A DNA stretch of 64,000 nucleotides. Source: CAZYFH01 sp965249175. GTDB lineage: Bacteria > Acidobacteriota > Vicinamibacteria > Vicinamibacterales > UBA8438. The first letter of the stretch is position 1; each line of letters begins with the position of its first letter. The stretch spans positions 2,294,001 to 2,358,000 of the forward strand of contig OZ252227.1 of the NCBI GenBank assembly GCA_965249175.1. The letters are read 5' to 3'. Shown here one piece after another: positions 17,481 to 26,079 of the stretch. Made by a program: the position numbers and the translations under genes. The notes under the pieces were generated by a model. That model ran no database searches. It saw only the letters and a program-made list of their open reading frames with translations, and was not told the origin of the DNA.

Positions 17481-18948
17481 CAGCCCGTGGTGAAAGTCCC
17501 TATTAGGGATCGACACGATCGATCCCGCGTACTACACTGTCGCGCATGGCGATGGGCAAACGACGACGCCGGGCGCGGCAAGCATCGATGTGGGTTCCCA
17601 CCAGCGACCTGCCTCGCAGTGCGGCGCATCCGTTCTATCAGCGATTGAATCGGATCCTCGATGACACGGGCTTCGACGCGTTCGTCGAGGCGCAATGCGC
17701 GCCGTTCTACGCGGACGGCGTCGGTCGTCCGAGTCTGGCGCCGGGGCGGTACTTCCGGCTGCTGATGCTCGGCTACTTCGAAGGGCTGGACTCGGAGCGG
17801 GCGATCGCGTGGCGGGCGGCCGATTCGCTGAGCATCCGGCAGTTTCTGGACCTCGAGCTGCACGAGGCGCCGCCGGATCACTCGACGCTGTCGCGCACCC
17901 GGCGCCTGATCGACGTCGAGACCCATCAAGCGGTGTTCACGTGGGTGCTGCAGCAACTGGCCGACGCCCAGCTCGTGACCGGGCGGACCCTCGGCATCGA
18001 TGCCACGACGTTGGAAGCGAACGCCGCATTGCGGAGTATCGTGCGCCGGGACACGGGCGAAGGCTACGAGGCGTTTCTGACCGGGCTGGCCGAGGCGTCC
18101 GGCATCGTCACGCCGACCCGCGCTGAGCTGGCCCGGTTCGACCGGAAACGGAAGAAGAAAGGCTCCAACGACGACTGGACGCATCCGCAGGATCCGGACG
18201 CGAAGATCACGAAGCTGAAGGACGGGCGCACGCACTTGGCGCACACCGCGGAGCATGCGGTGGACCTGGAGACGGGGGCCATCGTCGGCGTCACCGTGCA
18301 GGATGCCGACGACGGCGATACGACGACGATGGTCGAGACCCTGATCACGGCGGCCGACCACGTCGAAGCCGTCCTGCCGGCCGGCGCCGGTATCGCCGAG
18401 GTCGTCGGGGACAAGGGGTATCACAGTAACGAGACGATGGTGGCGTTCGCCGCGCTCGGCGTGCGCAGTTATGTTTCGGAGCCGGACCGCGGGCGACGCA
18501 ACTGGACAGGCAAGGCGGCGGCGCGCGACGCCGTGTACGCGAACCGTCGGCGCATTCGGGGCACGCGTGGGCAACGGCTGCTGCGACGGCGGGGCGAGTT
18601 GCTCGAACGCCCCAACGCGCATCTCTACGAGACCGGGCGGCTGCGCCGGGTGCATCTGCGTGGGCATCCCAACATCCTCAAGCGCGTGCTTGTGCACGTC
18701 TGCGGGTTCAATCTTGGGCTCCTCATGCGGCAGCTGACGGGCGTCGGCACGCCGCGGAGCCTCCAAGGCCGCGCGGTCGCCGTCTTCGAGGCCTTGATCG
18801 CTGATCTTGGCCGCCTCTGGACCCTCGTATCGCCCGCGTGGGCGCGAGATGCGCAAGATCTGCCGCACTCGTCGTTTCTCGACCTTATGACACGGTGTCA
18901 CGAACACATGCCCCTCGACCTACGAAAGGGCGTTTTCACCACGGGCTG
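17481..18948 (+). mobile_element. IS1182-family insertion sequence at CTAG
   Basis: 1468 bp with inverted repeats CAGCCCGTGGTGAAA. It is flanked by CTAG on both sides (17477-17480 and 18949-18952), a 4-bp palindromic target duplication. A truncated relative (36500) and a MITE (39640) also begin after CTAG. Confidence 0.92.
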
Positions 18949-18952
18949 CTAG
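17546..18952 (+). CDS. IS1182-family transposase; stop codon lies in the target CTAG
   Basis: 468 aa. The N-terminal DUF772-type domain reads HPFYQRLNRILDDTGFDAF and LLMLGYFEGLDSERAIAWRA. DDE residues lie in TLGIDATTLEANA, VVGDKGYHSNETM and the C-terminal RRGELLERPNAHLYETGRLR. The last codons are ACC ACG GGC TGC TAG. The G of TGC is the final IS base, and the C plus TAG are the flanking CTAG. The open frame thus ends in the target site. Otherwise intact. Confidence 0.93.
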   Translation: MAMGKRRRRARQASMWVPTSDLPRSAAHPFYQRLNRILDDTGFDAFVEAQCAPFYADGVGRPSLAPGRYFRLLMLGYFEGLDSERAIAWRAADSLSIRQFLDLELHEAPPDHSTLSRTRRLIDVETHQAVFTWVLQQLADAQLVTGRTLGIDATTLEANAALRSIVRRDTGEGYEAFLTGLAEASGIVTPTRAELARFDRKRKKKGSNDDWTHPQDPDAKITKLKDGRTHLAHTAEHAVDLETGAIVGVTVQDADDGDTTTMVETLITAADHVEAVLPAGAGIAEVVGDKGYHSNETMVAFAALGVRSYVSEPDRGRRNWTGKAAARDAVYANRRRIRGTRGQRLLRRRGELLERPNAHLYETGRLRRVHLRGHPNILKRVLVHVCGFNLGLLMRQLTGVGTPRSLQGRAVAVFEALIADLGRLWTLVSPAWARDAQDLPHSSFLDLMTRCHEHMPLDLRKGVFTTGC

Positions 18953-19080
18953 AGGGCGCCAGATGCTGGCTGGATGCAGGACCAACACAAAGATCAGAAG
19001 GAGCGCCGCGGTTTCAGCAAAAGGCGACGGCATGCGGACACTGTGTCACACGCTCATCTCCACGCGAAGCAGGAGGGAAC

Positions 19081-19341
19081 ATGACACCAACCGAGTTCGC
19101 TGATCAGCTTCGCGCCTACTGCTCGTGGTCCCGCGGGTCCGTCACGAGCTGGGGCCGGTCACCGGAGCGCAACGCCGAGGTGGGCGGGCACGCCGACTCG
19201 TCGCACCTGCTCTGGTTGGGGGCCGACGTGGGGTATCGCCCGAACCCGCGGCCGCCGGTGGCGCAGGCGCGACGGCGGGCGAAGCGGTTGGCGCTGCGCT
19301 TGGTGCGGGAGGGCGATCATGACCATCTACAAGCGCTCTGA
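19081..19341 (+). CDS. Small peptidase M15-like protein
   Basis: 86 aa. ATG 19081 follows GCAGGAGGGAAC. It shows SPERNAEVGGHADSSHLLWL, GADVGY and a C-terminal REGDHDHLQAL. These match the zinc-ligand motifs of peptidase M15-type endolysin or DD-carboxypeptidase domains (SxH..G.AxD and HxH). It is shorter than usual and could be a compact phage-type enzyme. Copies of only its 3' end occur at 22030-22075 and 46546-46632. Confidence 0.65.
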   Translation: MTPTEFADQLRAYCSWSRGSVTSWGRSPERNAEVGGHADSSHLLWLGADVGYRPNPRPPVAQARRRAKRLALRLVREGDHDHLQAL

Positions 19342-19394
19342 GGGAGGGTAGGGCGCGGTGGGGCGACGGTGGCTACGGTGCAACGGTGGGCCTG

Positions 19395-20027
19395 TCAGCC
19401 TGTAGTTGTACGGCGGGACGTCTCGGCTCTATCGGCCGACTTTCCCGAGGCCCCCGAGCCGTCGCCAAGGCGAGAGACGTCATCGATGATTCTGTTGGCG
19501 AAGGCGTCGAATCTGGCTTGATCAAGCGCTTGTGGAGGCGGCCACTGGCAATCAGACGCCTTAGGCCAAAGCAGGCGGCACGAGTCATGGAACTGGTCGG
19601 GAACGGAGAAAGAAGGGTGGAGTTCCTCTGGGTGATGAACGACAAAGAGCTGAAGGCATAATTCACCCAACGCGACGGTGAAAACAAAACCGTGCGGCGG
19701 GGCTGCTGATGTTGTGACCGGCAGTATCAGCTTTCCCGCGATGCTGGCTGTTACTTGGGGGCCACGGTACCGGGCCACGTAAACTCGAGTCCCTGGTAGG
19801 AGGGACAACGTTCTTGGGGGTGCTGCACTCAACGTCTTGTATAGAGTCCCTCTTTCGGCTTGAGTGAAGTAACGACGGTCTGGCCGCACGTAGTCCCAAC
19901 AAACTGCGGTCTTGGTAGTCCATTCTGCAAGCGTCGCAATCTGTTTCAAATCCAGCGTCGTCGGCTGCCCTTTTAGCAGTGGGGCGACTACAACCTTAGC
20001 TCGTTGCTCCAGTTGGCTCATCCACTC
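19395..20027 (-). pseudogene. C-terminal part of an HNH-associated phage-type protein, cut by ISa copy 4
   Basis: From the IS edge the minus strand reads EWMSQLEQRAKVVVAPLLKG, DLKQIATLAEWTTKTAVCWD, RYFTQAERGTLYKTL, and so on to a stop at 19395. This arrangement (WMS.LE..., WA.KTA...E, F...ER) is seen downstream of a CxxC..CN zinc/HNH module in accessory-genome proteins. The N-terminal CxxC part is missing because ISa copy 4 sits there and the far flank is unrelated. Function unknown. Confidence 0.55.
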
Positions 20028-21462
20028 GAGATATAACCAGAAGTTGTGGATCGGCAGTCTGAAGAAGGCGGCGTATCCTTTCGCGTGAGCAACGCGAAAA
20101 CTCCGGCTGGCAGGCCGGTGAAAGGAGCCGCCACCCATGCTGAAGGTACTCGACAACGATGGAGCAGACAACGAAGTTCCGCCGGAAGAGCGCGGTGCGC
20201 AGACGGTGGACGAGCTGGCCCGGGAGGGAGCCCGGCGGATGTTGATGACGGCCCTGGCGGTGGAGGTCGGGCAGTACATCGAGGCCCACGGCGAGGAGCG
20301 GGACGCGCGGGGACGCCGGCTGGTCGTTCGGAATGGTCGGGCCCAGGCGCGGAAGGTGACGTGCGGGGCAGGTACGCTCGAGGTGCATGCTCCTCGGGTG
20401 AACGACAAAAGGGTCAACGGCGCGGGCCAGCGGGAGCGGTTCACGAGTCGGATCTTGCCCCCCTACATGCGTCGCTCGCCCAAGGTGGCGGAGGTGCTGC
20501 CGATCCTCTATCTGCGCGGTCTGTCGACGGGCGATTTCCGCGAAGCGCTGCCGGTGCTATTGGGGGATGACGCGGCCGGCCTCAGCGCGACCAACATCGC
20601 GCGCCTCACGGCGGTGTGGGAAGAGGACTACCGGCGGTTCCGCCAGCGGGACCTGGCCGATCGTGACTACGTGTACGTGTGGGTCGACGGCATCCATTTC
20701 AACATCCGGCTCGAGGACGATCGGCTCTGTACGCTGGTGATCATCGGCGTACGGCCCGATGGGACCAAGAAGCTCGTGGCCCTGGAGGACGGCTACCGCG
20801 AGAGCACCGACAGCTGGGCGACGGTGCTGCGGGACCTCCAGCGGCGCGGCATGCGGGCCCCGGTGGGGGCGGTCGGCGACGGCGCCCTGGGTTTCTGGGC
20901 GGCCGTGCGCGACGTGTGGCCGGACACGCGAGAGCTCCGCGACTGGTGTCACAAGATGGGCAACGTGCTCGACAAATTGCCAAAGCGATTACAGCCGAAA
21001 GCGAAGCGCGCGCTCCGCGAGATCATGTACGCCGAGACGCGGGCACACGCCGAGGAGGCCATGGACGTCTTCATCGCCGAGTACGAGGCCAAGTACCCGA
21101 AGGCGGCGGCGTGCCTGGACGCAGACCGCGACCGCCTCCTCACGCACTTTGCCCTGCCAGCTGAGCATTGGCAGCACGTGCGCACGAGCAACGTCATCGA
21201 GTCGCCATTCGCCACGGTCCGACTCCGGCAGCGCGTGACCAAAGGCGCGGGCTCGCGCACCAAGGGCCTGTTGATGGCCTACAAGCTGCTCGAGATGGCA
21301 CAGCAGCGCTGGCGTCGGCTCAATGGCGCGCATCTGCTGCCACTCGTCCGCGCCGGCGTGACGTTCATTGACGGGGTACAGCAGGAGCGAAACAACGAGG
21401 GAGATCGGAAGGTGGCCGCCTGATCACGCTGATGACCGATCCACAACATTTGACAATATCTC
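20028..21462 (+). mobile_element. ISa copy 4, no target duplication
   Basis: 1435 bp with both inverted repeats. The flanks ATCCACTC and TTGGCGAC do not match, so this copy, like copy 1, marks a rearrangement junction. Confidence 0.93.
20137..21423 (+). CDS. ISa transposase copy 4, intact
   Basis: 428 aa with a complete frame and all three catalytic residues (D184, D248, E355). It has Pro207 as in copies 5 and 7. The ribosome site is as in copy 1. Confidence 0.95.
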   Translation: MLKVLDNDGADNEVPPEERGAQTVDELAREGARRMLMTALAVEVGQYIEAHGEERDARGRRLVVRNGRAQARKVTCGAGTLEVHAPRVNDKRVNGAGQRERFTSRILPPYMRRSPKVAEVLPILYLRGLSTGDFREALPVLLGDDAAGLSATNIARLTAVWEEDYRRFRQRDLADRDYVYVWVDGIHFNIRLEDDRLCTLVIIGVRPDGTKKLVALEDGYRESTDSWATVLRDLQRRGMRAPVGAVGDGALGFWAAVRDVWPDTRELRDWCHKMGNVLDKLPKRLQPKAKRALREIMYAETRAHAEEAMDVFIAEYEAKYPKAAACLDADRDRLLTHFALPAEHWQHVRTSNVIESPFATVRLRQRVTKGAGSRTKGLLMAYKLLEMAQQRWRRLNGAHLLPLVRAGVTFIDGVQQERNNEGDRKVAA

Positions 21463-21555
21463 TTGGCGACGTTCCCGCTAACGCTGATGTGGTTCACCGT
21501 GGTCCTCTGCTTCACAATGTATGCGAGTAACGTGATGAGCTGGACGCTCCTCTCC

Positions 21556-21792
21556 TCAGGGAGATCGGCGGACCACTGGTGCTTGATTCGCCGGGAGGGT
21601 CGGCGACGACACCGCGTAGAGCCGCTCGAGCTCGGCGATCTCGTACGCGGCGACGAGCCCGTGCGTCTCGGCTATCGTCTGGCGTCGCCGGTGCAACGCT
21701 GCGAGGGAGTGCTCAAGTCTGAACGCGCAGTAGGCTTCGACGAGGTGGTCAAGGTCCTCGCGCGAGAGTCGAGATCCGTCTGAGCCTGGCAT
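21556..21792 (-). CDS. Small hypothetical protein
   Basis: 78 aa from ATG 21792: MPGSDGSRLSREDLDHLVEA, YCAFRLEHSLAALHRRRQTI, then AELERLYAVSS. It is helical and charged with no recognised domain; it could be a phage or plasmid accessory protein. The frame beyond the stop is also open into ISa copy 4. Confidence 0.4.
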   Translation of the reverse strand: MPGSDGSRLSREDLDHLVEAYCAFRLEHSLAALHRRRQTIAETHGLVAAYEIAELERLYAVSSPTLPANQAPVVRRSP

Positions 21793-21842
21793 CGCTCCCC
21801 CACCTGAGGTTGCCCGCTCCCTGCTACGACGTCTCAGCGACG

Positions 21843-21927
21843 CCGATCCGGAGCGCCCACCGCGGCCATTCTACTGGTCTACCAGTGGCTCCGGCGGTCG
21901 TGGGCCGATCCAATGCTGCCGCCGTGA
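21843..21927 (+). pseudogene. Fic-like C-terminal fragment (family F)
   Basis: The frame reads RSGAPTAAILLVYQWLRRSW, then ADPMLPP and a stop. The same tail recurs at 24116-24160, 24915-24990 and 25537-25575, and in a fuller form on the minus strand at 31.9-32.4 kb (CVYNWLRETWRSPVFP). The DNA also contains the hairpin ACTGG-TCTA-CCAGT at 21873-21886. Confidence 0.5.
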
Positions 21928-22029
21928 AGGCGGGGCATCGGCCTCAAGGAGACAGAAACCGACGCCCCTGAGCCGCCACCAAGGGCCTAGCTGGATGACG
22001 GTCTGACGCCAGCGTACCGCACGCCGCCC

Positions 22030-22075
22030 GCGCTGGTGCGAGAGGGCGATCACGATCATCTGCAGACAGGCTCTG
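22030..22075 (+). pseudogene. Fragment of M15-like peptidase 3' end
   Basis: Reads ALVREGDHDHLQT, nearly the same as the end of the gene at 19081 (LVREGDHDHLQAL). Nothing of the upstream domain remains. Confidence 0.6.
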
Positions 22076-22167
22076 AGGCGGCCTCGTCGACCCTACAGGG
22101 CGGCAGGTGGCGTGCCGATACGGTGCTCAGCCCCGTCGACTGACCAAGTTACGCACACCAAAGGGGC

Positions 22168-22216
22168 CAGTGCGGGGTGAGGGCCGCCGGCGCGTATACA
22201 CGCTGGCGGCCCGCCC
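22168..22216. repeat. Hairpin repeat, copy 1
   Basis: GGGCCGCC and GGCGGCCC arms around GGCGCGTATACACGCT form a strong stem. A related hairpin follows GGGGTGAGGGTCGCC at 25064-25110. Both sit after a family F fragment. Confidence 0.5.
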
Positions 22217-22260
22217 ACCTCCTGCGCTTCTCAACGTAGGTGCCGATCCCGGAGCGCCCA

Positions 22261-23695
22261 GAGATATAACCAGAAGTTGTGGATCGGCAGTCTGAAGAAG
22301 GCGGCGTATCCTTTCGCGTGAGCAACGCGAAAACTCCGGCTGGCAGGCCGGTGAAAGGAGCCGCCACCCATGCTGAAGGTACTCGACAACGATGGAGCAG
22401 ACAACGAAGTTCCGCCGGAAGAGCGCGGTGCGCAGACGGTGGACGAGCTGGCCCGGGAGGGAGCCCGGCGGATGTTGATGACGGCCCTGGCGGTGGAGGT
22501 CGGGCAGTACATCGAGGCCCACGGCGAGGAGCGGGACGCGCGGGGACGCCGGCTGGTCGTTCGGAATGGTCGGGCCCAGGCGCGGAAGGTGACGTGCGGG
22601 GCAGGTACGCTCGAGGTGCATGCTCCTCGGGTGAACGACAAAAGGGTCAACGGCGCGGGCCAGCGGGAGCGGTTCACGAGTCGGATCTTGCCCCCCTACA
22701 TGCGTCGCTCGCCCAAGGTGGCGGAGGTGCTGCCGATCCTCTATCTGCGCGGTCTGTCGACGGGCGATTTCCGCGAAGCGCTGCCGGTGCTATTGGGGGA
22801 TGACGCGGCCGGCCTCAGCGCGACCAACATCGCGCGCCTCACGGCGGTGTGGGAAGAGGACTACCGGCGGTTCCGCCAGCGGGACCTGGCCGATCGTGAC
22901 TACGTGTACGTGTGGGTCGACGGCATCCATTTCAACATCCGGCTCGAGGACGATCGGCTCTGTACGCTGGTGATCATCGGCGTACGGCCCGATGGGACCA
23001 AGAAGCTCGTGGCCCTGGAGGACGGCTACCGCGAGAGCACCGACAGCTGGGCGACGGTGCTGCGGGACCTCCAGCGGCGCGGCATGCGGGCCCCGGTGGG
23101 GGCGGTCGGCGACGGCGCCCTGGGTTTCTGGGCGGCCGTGCGCGACGTGTGGCCGGACACGCGAGAGCTCCGCGACTGGTGTCACAAGATGGGCAACGTG
23201 CTCGACAAATTGCCAAAGCGATTACAGCCGAAAGCGAAGCGCGCGCTCCGCGAGATCATGTACGCCGAGACGCGGGCACACGCCGAGGAGGCCATGGACG
23301 TCTTCATCGCCGAGTACGAGGCCAAGTACCCGAAGGCGGCGGCGTGCCTGGACGCAGACCGCGACCGCCTCCTCACGCACTTTGCCCTGCCAGCTGAGCA
23401 TTGGCAGCACGTGCGCACGAGCAACGTCATCGAGTCGCCATTCGCCACGGTCCGACTCCGGCAGCGCGTGACCAAAGGCGCGGGCTCGCGCACCAAGGGC
23501 CTGTTGATGGCCTACAAGCTGCTCGAGATGGCACAGCAGCGCTGGCGTCGGCTCAATGGCGCGCATCTGCTGCCACTCGTCCGCGCCGGCGTGACGTTCA
23601 TTGACGGGGTACAGCAGGAGCGAAACAACGAGGGAGATCGGAAGGTGGCCGCCTGATCACGCTGATGACCGATCCACAACATTTGACAATATCTC
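22261..23695 (+). mobile_element. ISa copy 5, 9-bp target duplication
   Basis: 1435 bp. GAGCGCCCA flanks both ends (22252-22260 and 23696-23704). It can also be read as 8 bp plus a one-base linker. The rejoined target, GGAGCGCCCACCGCGGCCAT, is the same as the sequence at 21850-21869, so it inserted into another family F fragment. Confidence 0.92.
22370..23656 (+). CDS. ISa transposase copy 5, intact
   Basis: 428 aa, identical in translation to copies 4 and 7. Because it has both an intact gene and a target duplication, it is the simplest candidate for an autonomous element. Confidence 0.95.
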   Translation: MLKVLDNDGADNEVPPEERGAQTVDELAREGARRMLMTALAVEVGQYIEAHGEERDARGRRLVVRNGRAQARKVTCGAGTLEVHAPRVNDKRVNGAGQRERFTSRILPPYMRRSPKVAEVLPILYLRGLSTGDFREALPVLLGDDAAGLSATNIARLTAVWEEDYRRFRQRDLADRDYVYVWVDGIHFNIRLEDDRLCTLVIIGVRPDGTKKLVALEDGYRESTDSWATVLRDLQRRGMRAPVGAVGDGALGFWAAVRDVWPDTRELRDWCHKMGNVLDKLPKRLQPKAKRALREIMYAETRAHAEEAMDVFIAEYEAKYPKAAACLDADRDRLLTHFALPAEHWQHVRTSNVIESPFATVRLRQRVTKGAGSRTKGLLMAYKLLEMAQQRWRRLNGAHLLPLVRAGVTFIDGVQQERNNEGDRKVAA

Positions 23696-24008
23696 GAGCG
23701 CCCACCGCGGCCATTCTACTGGACGGGCCACTCGTCTGGTATTTGCCTTATGTTCGCTATTATTCAACCTGTGCATCCTGGAGGCGTTCATCGCTGCAGC
23801 CCTCCGCCGTGAAGGGCTGCAGCCACAGGCTGGCCATGCGGCATCACTCGAGCACGGGCTGCGGGCCGGCCTGCGCTACCTGGGCGACCTCGGCGGCAAG
23901 CCGGCCTTTCCCGAGCCGCATATCTGCTAGTGCTGGGCTATCTGGCCGAGCCCATGAACGCCAAGGGCTAGAGCGTGTCTTCGACGAGGGGCTATCCTTT
24001 GGCGGTGA

Positions 24009-24170
24009 AAGTGCCTCCGCTCATGGAGCTGTGGTGCCGGTGCCCGCCGCGCCGGACACTGGAGGACGCCTACCAGGCGCTGTTGAAGGTGCAGCCGTTC
24101 GGGCGGGCCAACAGTCTCGTTGCGCTGCTGGTCTACCAGTGGCTCCGAAGCGCCCATTGCGCGAGCGCCT
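24009..24170 (+). pseudogene. Fic-like fragment (family F) with HPF-type motif
   Basis: Reads VPPLMELWCRCPPRRTLEDA, then AYQALLKVQPFGRANSLVAL and LVYQWLR. It aligns with the minus-strand copy near 32.1 kb (GPVMEVW..., AYDALLKVHPFGNPSAATSR, CVYNWLR). The position of HPFG..N..R before a hydrophobic helix resembles the Fic signature HPFxDGNGR, here degenerate (QPFGRAN). The assignment to Fic is an inference. Confidence 0.45.
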
Positions 24171-24173
24171 GGA

Positions 24174-24260
24174 GATTGCCCGCTCTGCGGGTTCGTGGTG
24201 AGCGAATCCGAAGAGGTTGGCCGCTCTGCACATCCAGCCAAGCGACATCGCAAGATGTAG
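24174..24260 (+). pseudogene. Zinc-ribbon fragment
   Basis: Frame reads DCPLCGFVVSESEEVGRSAH, PAKRHRKM and a stop. A single CxxC knuckle is visible. Probably the tail of a phage-type zinc protein. Confidence 0.3.
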
Positions 24261-24471
24261 GGGCAGCGGTCGTGACGCCAGACGGCCGACAACCAGGATG
24301 TGACCTGCCTGGTCGATGTGTCGCTAGCGTTCGACGTAGACCAGCAGCGCCACGTCCCCCACGGTCTCCCGCGGCGGTGGGTGCCCGTTGATTTATGACC
24401 ACCTCCAGGCGGACTTATCAACCCCGGTCGGACGCCGCGCTCGGTCGCCCGCCGTAGAGTAAGCTAAAGCC

Positions 24472-24858
24472 GTGACATGGCAACAAGACGATGCGCGGCG
24501 GGTAGTAGACAGCGACATGCGGGGTGAGAGGCCCCGGAAGCCGTCGGAGGAGCAGTGGTGTCTTTTCGGCGAACGGGTAGCGCTTGCAGCGATTGACGCC
24601 GTTATCCAGCGCGTCAAGCAGCGTCTGTTAGGACGGGGCCTCGCAGGGATGACGCTGCCTGAGATTGACGACGCACTCTCAGACCTCGGGACCGCTCGAG
24701 AGGATGTCGGAGGCGGAATCGAAGCACGTGCGCTGCCCACGAACACGTGCGCGTGTGGAGCAGTTGCTGTGGCTGAAGCGTCGACGAAGGGCGTATGCGG
24801 CGTGTATTGCGCGCAGTGTCTCAACAAGATGATGAACTCCATAGGGGCGCCCTCGTAA
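24472..24858 (+). CDS. Hypothetical protein with Cys-rich C-terminus
   Basis: 128 aa from GTG 24472. The N-terminal half is helical (WCLFGERVALAAIDAVIQRV). The C-terminal half has paired cysteines (TNTCACGAVAV, GVCGVYCAQCLNKM) that suggest a zinc ribbon. No family recognised; phage-type context. No strong ribosome site is seen. Confidence 0.45.
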   Translation: MTWQQDDARRVVDSDMRGERPRKPSEEQWCLFGERVALAAIDAVIQRVKQRLLGRGLAGMTLPEIDDALSDLGTAREDVGGGIEARALPTNTCACGAVAVAEASTKGVCGVYCAQCLNKMMNSIGAPS

Positions 24859-24869
24859 TTGGGCCCCCC

Positions 24870-25067
24870 CGAGCCACTTCGAGAGATCCGGCTGCGACCA
24901 GTTCACTGGAAGGCGTTCTTGGCGCTGCTGGCCTACCAATGGCTCCGGCGGTCGTGGACCGACCCGCAAGTCCCGCCCGCGACGGGAACTGCACTGAGCC
25001 GTCGAATCGTCGATAAGAGGCTCAGCCCCCGTCGTGGCCAAGCCGGAAGCGGGCCAGCCAGGGGGTG
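24870..25067 (+). pseudogene. Fic-like C-terminal fragment (family F)
   Basis: Reads HWKAFLALLAYQWLRRSWTD, then PQVPPATG and a diverged tail to a stop. It shares LLxYQWLRRSWxDP with the 21843 fragment. Confidence 0.45.
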
Positions 25068-25110
25068 AGGGTCGCCACGCGCGGCATACGTGCCGGTGGC
25101 CCGTCTTTTG
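25064..25110. repeat. Hairpin repeat, copy 2
   Basis: GGGTCGCCAC ... GTGGCCCG arms with an inner CGGCA-TACG-TGCCG stem. It resembles the hairpin at 22168-22216 and lies 22 bases before the short RodZ-like gene. Confidence 0.45.
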
Positions 25111-25131
25111 CCATTTGACCCACTGGCCATC

Positions 25132-25530
25132 ATGTCCACAGCGCCGGATCCTTATACCGAGGCGCCCACGGACGCGGGGCCACGCCTCCGTGCCGCGCGG
25201 GAGGCAAAGCAGCTCTCACTGAGAAAGATCGCGGACGCGACCAAGATCTCAATCGGTACGCTCGAAGCGGTTGAAGCGCACGACGCGGCCCAGCTTCCTG
25301 GGGGCATCTTCACGCGCGCGTTCGTCCGCGCCTACGCGGCCGAGGTCGGGCTCGATCCAGAACGGACGCTGCGCGATTTCATGGCGCAGGTACCGATCAC
25401 GTCCACTCGGGATCCAACATACGGCGACCCCGGAGACGACGGGGTTGTCCGGTCTGACAGCGATCGAGTGCTCAACTGGGTGCTGATCTGTGTGGCGGTG
25501 ATCGCCTTGGTGTTCCTTCTCTGGATTTGA
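25132..25530 (+). CDS. Short RodZ-like helix-turn-helix membrane protein
   Basis: 132 aa, a paralogue of the protein at 16396. Residues 1-85 are nearly identical (STAPDPYTEAPTDAGPRLRA, LEAVEAHDAAQLPGGIFTRA). After AQVP it has a short linker and one membrane helix (VLNWVLICVAVIALVFLLWI) and then stops, so the periplasmic DUF4115 part is absent. It may be a 3'-truncated copy or a minimal form. A family F tail (RSWTHPLLPP, 25545-25576) follows directly. Confidence 0.75.
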   Translation: MSTAPDPYTEAPTDAGPRLRAAREAKQLSLRKIADATKISIGTLEAVEAHDAAQLPGGIFTRAFVRAYAAEVGLDPERTLRDFMAQVPITSTRDPTYGDPGDDGVVRSDSDRVLNWVLICVAVIALVFLLWI

Positions 25531-25632
25531 GACCCAAGCGGTCGTGGACCCACCCGCTACTGCCGCCGTGAATTGGGTCGGGGCTTCGGGCGCCTACCCG
25601 CCTACCAGGGCCACTCTCGGGCCGCCGTGCTC

Positions 25633-25953
25633 TCAGTCTTGGACCGCGGCCATCATCTGCTCACCGACGGCGATGACTTCGTCGGCAGGAGTCAGCGCGG
25701 TCAGGTTGAACTCCGCCTGCTCGACGGGGAACAGCGTGGAAATGAAGGCGGCGATCCGGGCCGCACTTGTCGCGTCGACGAGTGCGAACTCCCGATGCTC
25801 CGGCAGGGCACTGTAGGCGCCGTGTAGCGTGACGCCGAACTGCCGTGCGATCTCGTCGCGCCGTTTCAAGGCGTCAATCGTCGCTTTCATCGCCTCGCGG
25901 TTGTAGCCGGGGCAATGCGCCCCGTCATGAATGCTTTCGACCAAAAAGAGCAT
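25633..25953 (-). CDS. DUF3303/GYD-like small protein
   Basis: 106 aa: MLFLVESIHDGAHCPGYNRE, HGAYSALPEHREFALVDATS and FNLTALTPADEVIAVGEQM. The layout of a short ferredoxin-like dimeric alpha/beta barrel protein with a FxLVxA segment resembles DUF3303/DUF4242-type proteins of unknown function. Frame and codon use look normal, so I take it as real. Bases 25954-26080 hold nothing identified. Confidence 0.6.
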   Translation of the reverse strand: MLFLVESIHDGAHCPGYNREAMKATIDALKRRDEIARQFGVTLHGAYSALPEHREFALVDATSAARIAAFISTLFPVEQAEFNLTALTPADEVIAVGEQMMAAVQD

Positions 25954-26079
25954 TGGGAAGTCCTCGAGAATGGTTAGCGATCCGCGTTGTTACGGCTCTC
26001 GGAAGAAAAGCTCGCCAATGCCTCTTGTTCGGAGTCAAAGAACTCCAGGACACTGCAACCCGTGTTAGGGTCGCACTCT

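Noticed and set aside
17477..18907. 476-aa minus-strand frame opposite the IS1182 transposase
   Set aside because: Antisense shadow ending at the opposite inverted repeat; no domain recognised, while the plus strand has clear catalytic motifs.
21840..25600. Integron cassette array with attC sites (small genes separated by hairpins)
   Set aside because: No GTTRRRY/RYYYAAC pairs are seen at the hairpins and no integron integrase is present; the repeats track family F fragments instead.
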